A stretch of DNA of 64,000 bases from Zymoseptoria tritici IPO323. Lineage: Eukaryota > Ascomycota > Dothideomycetes > Mycosphaerellales > Mycosphaerellaceae. The translations under genes and the position numbers were made by a program. Below, piece by piece: positions 55,833 through 64,000 of the stretch; the first letter of the stretch is position 1; each line of letters starts with the position of its first letter. The notes under the pieces were generated by a model. The model searched no databases. It was given only the letters and a program-made list of their open reading frames with translations, and had not been told where the DNA came from. The stretch is from the NCBI RefSeq assembly GCF_000219625.1, contig NC_018210.1, positions 186,001 through 250,000 of the forward strand. The letters are read 5' to 3'.

Positions 55833-57303
55833 AACATGTTCTTTTTCTTCCTACCGTATAATAGTATTACCTCCGCTATTATATTAGAGAATATGTTCGA
55901 CTTCTCCCTTAAGTTTTAGGGCGAGAAAACTCCGTTTAATAGTTTTAGAAAAAACTAAATACTAATACTAATGTTTAACTATATAATATATTTAACAATA
56001 TGTTCGTTAACGTAATCTATAATATATTTTATCTATAAATCTAGGCCTAATCCTTACCTAAAAAAAGGCCCGAAAAAAGAGAACTAGACTAAGGAGTCTA
56101 ACGGTCGGGGAAACGTATTCGGCAATATACCCTTAAATATATTAAGTAATATATTAATTACTTATATCCGGCGTATATACCTCTAAAGGTCTCCTAAGTA
56201 GATTATACGCCTTACTATATATATTTCGAGCGCCTAGACTAAGTAAGAGTATATATCTTATATATAGGGCCTAATTATATATAGTTATTAAATATATCTA
56301 GTTATTATACTCGAAAGTAAGCTTTATAACTTTTACTACTCTTAATAGTCCCCTCTATATTAATACCTAGTATATATTTAACTACGGCTTAATAGGGTAA
56401 GATATAATATAAAAGAGTATCTATTTATCCTATAGAGGCTCTATAAATTAAAAGACCTTATAGCGTAGGCATTCGGTATAGCTACTAGACCTAATATATT
56501 ACCTAATATGTTCGTTAGGGTTAGCCGGCCCTATACTAGACTCCTTCGTCCGGTTAGAATAAAAGGGGGTAGGCGTAGGGTAACGAATATATCGAGGAAC
56601 ACGTTCGTAAATATATTTAGTAATATATTACGGTATACCCTCTCGTTCCTTACGCTTATTCTTAATTTCCTTCGCCCGGGTATTAGCCTATACCTCCCGA
56701 ACCCTTACCTAAAATATTTAAACCTCGTATATAGCCCTCTACCTTTCCTAGTAATTAGGATCCTAGCTCTCGGCCTTACGCGAAGGTACGGCCCTAAAAA
56801 GTATATTAATATATTACGTAATATATTCGCGAACGTATTTACGTACGTATTAGTAGCCGTTATAAACGAGGTAGACGATTCCGCTAAAGGGGAGTCGTCC
56901 CGCATTAAAGACGGCGGTTATATTACTCCTCCGCTAGTATCCTATAGAATATTCTCCGATATAGCCCTTTATAGTAGGCTTAGCCGTATATAACTAGATA
57001 GAGGCGCTACTAAACGCGATACTAAACGCGATACCGAACGTAATAACGAACGCGTTCGAGGGGAAGACCCCCTCCTTACGCGCTTTAGTATACTCCCGCT
57101 CCGTATAGCCCCTTCGGATAGAGTACTCCTACGCCGGCCGGACTTAGTCTCCTCGCCTAGAAAGTAGGTAGCCTCCCGTTCGCGTTTAGTATTATATTTA
57201 GGGGCATTATCGAAGTCTAGGGAGCTCCTCTAGTTAGGATCGTCGTTATACCGCTCGTTAATTACCTACTAGATCGCTATAATCTTTTTATTTCGCCTAT
57301 TCC
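55833..57303. other. Middle of the intron-dense element
   Basis: It carries the same 12-bp modules at about 70-150-nt spacing, but the coding strand is not clear. A plus frame at 56508-56993 stays open only because modules read through as a 4-residue repeat (NTFVNIFSNILR). A variant unit (AAACGCGATACT) recurs at 57012. Confidence 0.4.
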
Positions 57304-58405
57304 CTAATAGGCGTTAGCGAATATATTAGGTAATATATTACTTAATATATTAATAAACGTCTTCTACGACGTAATTCTTACCCTTATAGTCTAATACTTA
57401 CGCGCCCTTATATTAATATCGGTATACCGCGACGCTATAGATAGATTCCGGAATAAATAGAGAGTACGCTACTTCTTCCGGGTAAAGTACTAGTTATAGT
57501 CCCTTAAGTCGAGAATCCGGAATCTAGATACGTTAGTAAATATATTCGTAAACATCTTCGTAAATATATTAAGTAGAACCTTACTTCTTAATCGCTAGCT
57601 TTATTTTCTACCGTCGCCCTATTACGTTACTCTTATATCCGGTCTACTCGTTAGAATTCGTATATTTACGAACGCGATCGTATAGATCTTTATCTATCTT
57701 CGTATAGTTTCGGTTAATCGTAGCCGTAATAATAGGGTTACTCTTATTCCGGGCCTAGTTCTAGACGCGCTCGTCTTACTCGAAGTCTAATAATAGATTA
57801 GCGAAAGTATTAATAAATATATTATTAAATATATTAAGTAATATATCTCGAAATATACTCTTTAGGATATTTACTAGCGCCTAGTACTCCTCCTTCGACT
57901 AAATATCGGTAAGAGCTAGTATCTAGTACTAGATACCGTCCTCGGGCTAATACTTTCCTATTCGTTCTTCGATCTTCCGTTTAAAGTATACGCGATAGAG
58001 TACGAGGGTATAGAGGAGGTGCTCGTACTAAGGGCGATTCTAGGAATTAATAGAGGCTAGGTAGTTCCTAAACCCTATTTAATAGATTAGTAAATATGTT
58101 CGTTAACGTATCCGTAAACGCGTTCGGTAACGTATTAAAGGATCCGTTCCCCTTACTATAATACTAAGTCCCGCTCTAGTCTATAATAACTACGTAGAAG
58201 GCCTTCGTATCCGGCCCGGATATATACTTCTATATAATAGGCCAGTTTGTTACCTCCTAAATATATTTAAAAAGACGTCGAAAGGTAACTTCGTAGGTCG
58301 TCGTATTCTTAGTTCTAATAATAACCCGAGCTATTATTATAACTACGAAGTTAGTACGAATACGCCGGAAAATACGTTCGTAAATATATCTATAAATATA
58401 TTAGG

Positions 58406-58483
58406 TTTCCCCTTTAAGCGAAGCTAGACGCCTAGGTATCTAAGATCGGACTAGGGCGTCTAGCTCCGCTAAAAAAGGGGAAA
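58406..58483. repeat. Long hairpin in the intron-dense element
   Basis: TTTCCCCTTT...AGCTAGACGCC and its inverted copy ending AAAGGGGAAA form a stem of about 28 bp around a 25-nt loop, flanked by palindromic modules. Confidence 0.7.
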
Positions 58484-58759
58484 TATATTATATAATATAT
58501 TCTAGAACATATTTATTAATGCCTTAAACTTACTTTTGCCTATCTCCTTCTTAAAAATAGTAAAGAGGATCTCGTTTAGATTCTCGCCCTATAGCCTTTT
58601 AAAAGATATATCGTATTCGAACGATTCTTATTCCTAGAAGATAAAGGCCTATACTCGGTAAAAAAGGAGTACTATAGGGCCGAGATAGTCGTTAAAGACG
58701 CCTTAGATATATTACTTATCGTATTAGCTAATATAGCGGGAGATATAATAAGTAACATG

Positions 58760-58791
58760 TTCGTTAATACGTTCTAGAACGTATTAACGAA
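58760..58791. repeat. Perfect 32-bp palindrome
   Basis: TTCGTTAATACGTTCT followed by its exact reverse complement, made of two modules meeting head to head at CTAG. Confidence 0.85.
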
Positions 58792-59930
58792 TACGTTCGG
58801 GTAGATAGGTCTTACTATCTTAGGATCCCTCTTCTCCCGCTCGTAGTCTAGGAGTATAGTACGGAAATTACGGCCGTCCGGGTAGTATAGGGCCTTCTAT
58901 TTATCGATTAAAGCTATAATCTTAGCCGTATTATTTAACGAGTTATAAACCTAGCTAAGGGAGGGCTTCCCCTTTAACTCCTAGTAGTCCTTTACTTATC
59001 AGCTAACGAGGAACCGAGCTATTACTAGTTAGTAGCGGCCTAATATGTTCGATAACGTATTACGTAATACGTTTATAAACATCTTATATAATATCTTTAA
59101 AGGGCCTTTCGAGATAGCTTACCCGTTATTAGCTCCGAATTATATATTCGCTCGATAATTTCCTCTAGCTCTTTTTAAACTTCTATCGGTATCTTATTTA
59201 GTAGCGGCGGAACATAATTATAAACGCCTTAAGAGATAAGAATAGTATATAGCGTTTAGATAAGATTCTTCGGAATCTAAACGACGAACCTTATAGGATA
59301 TAGATATATAATAAGCTCGCCCTCGCCCTATATATAGACCTTACCTAGAAAAGTATTAGAGGATATATTAAGTAATATACTTATAAATATATTTAGGAAC
59401 GTATTTACTTACTATATAGGCGCCGCCTTAATATAATAGTCTCGATAATCTCGTAGGCCTCTATTAGGGGGGTATAGGAATCCTTAAACTGTAGCTCTAA
59501 ATAGTTAATATCGGTTTCCCCGTAAGGATTAAACGACCGAATATAATACTACCGGGCGTAGGGTATATAGTATCGGTATTAAATATAAACCTTAGGTTGC
59601 CCTAAAATAGTCTACTTAATACGTTAGCGAACACGTTCCGTAATACGTTTAGGAATATATTACCCTTACCGTTCGTATATTACGTACGAATACCGGCTAG
59701 TAGCTTAGTTATTACGAGATACCCGCCTTCTTATTACTATACGCGCTCCGCCTCTCGAAGGACCTCTTAATCGAGTAATAGTACCTATTAAATTATTAGT
59801 CGAGGTAAAATATAAGCTCGAACATGTTCGTAAAGCTAGAATATGTTCGCGAACACGTTCGGCTATATTAGACTCCTTAGTCCGGTTCCTTATATTAGGC
59901 CTATCCCCTTTAGCGTTAGGCGTTAGCGAA

Positions 59931-60188
59931 CCTAAACATGTTCGCGAACATATTTAGGCGTTACGGAAATTATCGAGAATACGATTTTAATAATCTTCTT
60001 AAAGTATAATATGTTCGTAAACGTGTTTAGTAATATATTAAGTAATATATTACTAAACACGTTTACGAACATGTTAGGCAACATAATGTCGAACACGTTA
60101 ATAAATATGTTATACTTTAAGAAGATTATTAAAATTATATTCTCGATAATTTCCGTAACGCCTAAATATGTTCGCGAACATGTTTAGG
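59931..60188. repeat. Near-perfect 258-bp palindrome with nested palindromes
   Basis: Arms of about 84-90 bp (59931-60014 and 60098-60188) differ at only a few sites, all RIP-type. Each arm starts with a 28-bp palindrome (CCTAAACATGTTCG plus its reverse complement). The spacer holds another 58-bp inverted repeat around GTAATATATTAAGTAATATA. Confidence 0.85.
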
Positions 60189-60612
60189 CGTTACGGAGGC
60201 CTAGATCGTATTTTCGATTATATTAAGGTTCGAGTATATCCGAACCGGTAGTTTAACGTATTCCCGAACACGTTAACGAATATATTAAAAAACATATTAT
60301 AGATATAACTTACCTATTCGCGTCGATCTTCCGCTTATCTCTCTCGAATAAGGATATTAGTAGCCGCTCGGTATCCTAATTCTCCTAGTAATTAATAGGA
60401 ACCTCGGTATAGCTCTATATTAGATACTACGGCTTAATATATTCGTAAGCCCGTATTCCGCTATAAGTACTAATAATACGTATATACGGAGCGTTATTAA
60501 GGAATCGATACCGAGAGTCCTTAGGTAGATAGTCTCTTATTATATAATACTCGGTCTATAAGGGAATATATTAGCGAATATCGTAAGTAAAAGAAAGAGA
60601 AATATATTACTT

Positions 60613-60658
60613 AACGTATTACTAAACGTATTCGGGAATACGTTTAGTAATACGTTAA
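60613..60658. repeat. Inverted repeat inside a minus-strand intron
   Basis: TAACGTATTACTAAACGTATT, a 4-nt centre, then the exact inverted copy. It lies within the longer modular intron at 60670-60556. Confidence 0.8.
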
Positions 60659-60789
60659 AGCGCTACTTACCGAATGCCCCGATTTCTCTAGCTTCGCCTT
60701 AAGGTTAGGCGTTATTTAAGCGTCGATAATATACGCGTAGCCGGCCGTATACGTCTTAGGATATTCTAGTATTATAGATACTACCTCGA

Positions 60790-61150
60790 TGTCTACTACT
60801 ATTATTACATCGACATCCGCACTTCCATTGCACACCCAATATTGACCCGATCATCACCAAACACGCACTATTCGAAAGCCCTTATCAAGGCCGTTCCAAC
60901 GAACCCGCATTCACCCCGCTGCCCTCAAAACCTACGCCGCTACTAGAGTTTAAAGATTCACCTTGTTGCCCCCTTTAGGGTGCAAATTTTGAAAGTTGGA
61001 CCCTGAACTCCGGGATTTGGCCCCCACCTCCGAAACCTTATTCCGACCTTACCTCCCCTATACTCGAAATATTCCCTGTTTAGGGCATTGTACAAGGAAG
61101 GTTTACAACCTGTACTACAACACTTTAACACACCATAATACAACTAATAC
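60790..61150. other. Non-depleted island between two elements
   Basis: About 360 bp with normal CpA/TpG content, no gene recognised. It separates the intron-dense element from the LINE and is either host DNA or a younger insertion. Confidence 0.45.
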
Positions 61151-61764
61151 GCCGCCGATTCGGACGCCGTGTAGCCCGTTTAAAAGCCCTCGACGAGAGC
61201 TTTTATTCTAGCTATTAAACGCCTGATTTAGTCGAATTTTAAAAGAGCTAAAGGCCAAACAAGAGCAGTATTCCTAGGATATACAAACATACATATATAC
61301 TTAGTTCTCTCTATACTAGAGTTACCTATTGTCCTACGCCGCCGAGAGAGGAAGCTAAAGGAGCAGTGTAGTTTAGTAAGGACGAATTTGCACCTCTAGG
61401 GATTAGAGTAGTAGTACTAGCTGTATAGCTAGATACTCTATATAGAGTATAGGCCTACCTTTCCTTAGAGACAAAGGTTGTCCCGAACCTGCTACGGCTA
61501 CCCGCAGAACGCCTCTAAAGCCTGCTATAAAGACGTACGTTGCTATAGGCTAGAGTACTTCCTAGAAGTAGAGGTATATTTATATATCTCTTCTCTCCTC
61601 TTTAAAGTATACCTTCTCCTACTTTGTATAATAGGGAGAAGAGTGCCCTAGTATCGCAAGTAGGCTAGGACCCGAACGCGATTAAAAATAGAGACGAACA
61701 AGCAGCCCTCTCGGCGTAAGACTGCTAAGCCTCTTTTTAAACAACAAACAACAACAACAAGACA

Positions 61765-62935
61765 ATATCTACCAAGACGGAAATAATAGACGCAAGCTTA
61801 GCCCCTTAGACTCCAAAAGCTACGGCTAGAGGGGACGAGGAAGTTACGTTTAAGTCTCTTAAAACCCTGCCGTCGCCGAAGGAACTACTAAAAAGAACCG
61901 GCATTCCTTTCCTACCTAGGAAAAGGCAAAACCCCTTCGAATTTAGTAGCTCCCCGACTCGTAGCCCTTCTCTCGGAAAGAAACAAACACTCTCTCGCAC
62001 GCCCGCAAACGAGAAGATCCTACAAGCCCGACAGCTACTAGTCGAAGCGGCGGGGGATCTAGGCAGGATGCTAGAAGAACAAACCCGGGTTCTCGACCTT
62101 CTCGAAGTCTTTCGGCACTTTACCGAGCGTATAGACTTTAGGACAACGTCCTAAATCCTCGCAAAGTAAGTCTCGAACCTAGAAACGACAATAAAGAAAC
62201 TAGTAGCACAGGCGAAGAAGCCTACTTTCGTAGACGTTATTAAGGGAGATAGCGGATCCGCTACCTCTACCTCTACCTCCTCGATAACAAAGACAATACA
62301 ACAATAATAACAACAATAACAATAGTAGACGACCGTCTCCCGGAGGGCTAGCAAGCTAAAAGAACAAGCAGAACCGATGCCTCTTATCCTTGTACTAAAG
62401 GATAAAGAGAAGGAACTCGACTAGATCGCAACCCGAGACAAAATTAACGACGCTCTTAAAGGCGAAGACTAAGAGCTAGCTGTCCTTGCGATAAAGAAAT
62501 TAGTTCGGGGTAACATTGTCCTAAACTTTGTAATAGAGAAAGCCCGCTAACGAACGATCGATAGCCTTACTAAGGTTACCGATATCGTAGGCGAGGCATA
62601 GGTAATAGAGGACTCTCTCTAGCACAAGGTCGTAGTCTACGGCGTCTCGACCGCGAACTTTAATACGCTAACGGGCCTACAGGACATTTAACGAGAAATT
62701 AAGACCTTTAATAGAGGTCTTAAACTCGCAGGCACCCCGATTTAGCTAACAAACGAAGAGAGAAGAAGGACTCTTACTAGGGCGACAGTTCTAGTAGGTT
62801 TTGCTACCGAGGAGGAGGCAAAAAGGGCTATTTAAAACCGTCTATACGTAGGCGCGGACAGCCTAAGAGTCGAGAAGGCGAAGGATCGTATACAACAGAA
62901 AGGGAGGCCCCTAGAACGTTCTACATGTTAGAACA
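61765..62935 (+). pseudogene. LINE ORF1 (gag-like)
   Basis: The frame begins with ATA where ATG is expected (TpG to TpA), after a CAA-rich leader. It encodes a basic, Ser/Pro-rich N-terminal part (KSLKTLPSPKELLKRTG, SPTRSPSLGKKQTLSRTP), a Gln-rich run (CAA repeats near 62300), and a C-terminal globular part with VVVYGVSTANFN, ERRRTLTRATVLVGFATEEEAKRAI and RLYVGADSLRVEKA. The last is an RRM-like arrangement common in fungal LINE ORF1 proteins. No intact CCHC knuckle is visible. It overlaps the ORF2 start in another frame, so ORF2 expression probably needed reinitiation or frameshifting. Confidence 0.6.
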
Positions 62936-64000
62936 CTCTCTACGGATCTTCCATGTTAATCTTAACCGATCTATTAAGGCTATAGAGTCTACCTTAGACG
63001 TCGCGGTTAAGCAGAAAGCCGACCTTCTACTAGTCTAGGAACCGTAGACTATAGAAGACCCGATAACAGGCTATAAAGAGACAAGATCTATCGCACACCG
63101 GGATTATAACCAGCTATTCCTAACAACTACGGATTCGACGATCCGGCTAAGAACAATACTATATATTAGCACAAGACTTAACGTTAATATCTCTCCTATT
63201 TTATTAGACGACAGCGACATACTTTCCTTTGTTATTTTAGACAAGAAGGGCAACAAGATCCAGATAGTTAATCTCTATAACGAGAAGGACCTTCGGGATA
63301 CCGAGAACCCGCAAAACCGACGAATAACAGAGAGAAGCCTCTACTCTCTACGCAACACGTTCCTTCTAAACACTCTACTAGTAGGAGACTTTAACCTTAG
63401 ACACCCGTCCTAGGATCCGAGGGGAAAGGATACTACTAGTGCCCGCGAATTTATAGAGTAGATAGAAGACTAGGGCTTTACTCTATGTAATACGATAGGT
63501 GTCGGGACCTTCTATAGGCCGCACCTAAACGCAGAGTCGGTCCTAGACCTTACGTTTACAAGAGGATCCTTATCTACGAAAGAAATCGACTAGAGAACGA
63601 TTCCGACAGGCTTAGACTATAAGGCTATATCTATAGACCTTATTAGCGCGCAAAATCGAGCCTAACAGAAGAAAGTAGTACTAGATATAGCTTCCGCGGA
63701 TTAGGAACTGTTTACAGATCTCCTAATAAGCAAGGCGACGTCTATTAACTATACGAACTCCCAGACGGCCGAACAGACTGCACCTTTACGCGGTGGCCGT
63801 CGTAAGTACCTTCCTCGGAAGGGAAACCAAGACAGTCTGGAAGAAACCTCCTCGAAAACCTCTCGAAATCCGCCCGAAATCCTTCTCGAAATCCGCCTCG
63901 AAATACAAGCTATAGAACAACAGCACGATTCGAACGAATAGCTCTCTACGCTACGAACAAGAAGAAGAAGAAGAAGAAGAAGAAGAGGCAGTCTACTCTG
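62925..64000 (+). pseudogene. LINE ORF2, endonuclease part (partial)
   Basis: ATG at 62925. The apurinic-endonuclease domain is clear: FHVNLNRS (metal Asn), ADLLLVQEP (catalytic Glu), VGDFNLRHP (Asp and Asn) and VLDLTFTRG. Several RIP TAG codons interrupt it. Near the edge come a Ser/Arg/Glu-rich linker and a GAA repeat. The reverse transcriptase lies outside the window. This would have encoded the nicking and reverse-transcription enzyme of a Tad1/I-clade element. Confidence 0.75.
63958..63988 (+). repeat. GAA microsatellite
   Basis: About ten GAA/AGA units in the ORF2 linker at the window end. Confidence 0.85.

Larger units (their letters stand above)
57304..60690 (-). pseudogene. Intron-saturated unknown gene(s) (minus strand), RIP-mutated
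   Basis: On the minus strand the same modular introns recur with GT, CTAAC/T and TAG: 57358-57304, 57584-57524, 57858-57787, 58131-58075, 59669-59612 and a longer one at 60670-60556. Exons between them are short and rich in TAG stops, and I can name no domain. Orientation is opposite to the gene at 54183, so the element carries convergent genes or at least two transcription units. A very large palindrome (59931-60188) lies within it. Confidence 0.45.
61151..64000 (+). mobile_element. Non-LTR retrotransposon (Tad/I-like LINE), cut by window end
   Basis: A leader (61151-61764) is followed by ORF1 (from 61765) and an overlapping ORF2 (from 62925) that starts with an APE-type endonuclease. No LTR is seen. 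The reverse transcriptase would lie beyond position 64000. RIP-type stops throughout. Confidence 0.7.

Noticed and set aside
56508..56993. 161-codon ORF as a membrane protein
   Set aside because: It stays open only by reading through palindromic intron modules, and its hydrophobicity comes from AT-rich codons.
54183..60690. CRISPR-like array of short palindromic repeats
   Set aside because: Spacing, GT-AG ends and branch motifs fit introns. Units are tandem and degenerate, there are no unique spacers of constant length, and this is a fungal genome.

Overview
This window reads as nuclear DNA of a filamentous ascomycete, most likely a Dothideomycete of the Mycosphaerella/Teratosphaeria kind. 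The reasons are short GT-AG introns (about 45-95 nt) with CTAAC/CTGAC-type branch sites, fungal families (fungal rhodopsin-domain protein, LLRLPxELRNxIY paralogs, DUF2306, GILT, GMF, ALG2) and large blocks of transposons carrying the CpA-to-TpA signature of repeat-induced point mutation (RIP). I saw no convincing tRNA, rRNA, CRISPR array or telomere repeat.

Layout. (1) 1-3265: four tandem small genes for coiled-coil plus single-transmembrane proteins, each preceded by CCCTTGCTT; copies 2 and 4 are broken. (2) 3266-22276: an LTR element with 120-bp LTRs sits inside copy 4, flanked by the target duplication GTGGG. Nested in it are a complete minus-strand Ty3/Gypsy chromovirus (3978-10934, duplication CTAGA), a full-length Ty1/Copia gag-pol frame (11237-15655) and a plus-strand Gypsy chromovirus frame (16953-21818). 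All are riddled with RIP stops. The first chromovirus carries a four-exon gene on its opposite strand. (3) 22282-44026: an ordinary gene-rich stretch with a GILT-like thiol reductase, a small unknown protein, a CZIB/DUF866 zinc protein, a secreted FMN alpha-hydroxy-acid dehydrogenase, ALG2, a DUF2306 membrane protein, three tandem LLRLPxELRNxIY paralogs, glia maturation factor, a MoCF-domain protein, a rhodopsin-domain protein, an amino-acid permease and a small membrane protein. The rhodopsin and permease genes each hold one in-frame TAG. (4) 44027-46210: no secure gene. (5) 46211-64000: an AT-rich, more heavily mutated transposon graveyard. It holds a solo LTR, a TA-flanked inverted-repeat element, a 5'-truncated Copia, a 6.6-kb intron-dense unknown element, and a non-LTR retrotransposon running off the right edge.

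The most unusual signal is at 54183-60790. There, genes on both strands are cut every 50-100 nt by introns of mostly 48-64 nt (a few longer). The introns are built from a roughly 12-bp, largely palindromic module (AAYAYRTT plus a YGCT/YGCG linker) that carries its own CTAAY branch-site motif. This resembles introner-like elements but is modular, and its palindromic core lets it serve either strand. The second notable signal is the spliced antisense gene in the 3' part of the chromovirus.

The host genes do not form an operon-like pathway. Several are arranged as divergent pairs (CZIB/FMN dehydrogenase, ALG2/DUF2306, GMF/MoCF, rhodopsin/permease). All exon structures were read by eye and have not been tested by computation or RNA data.
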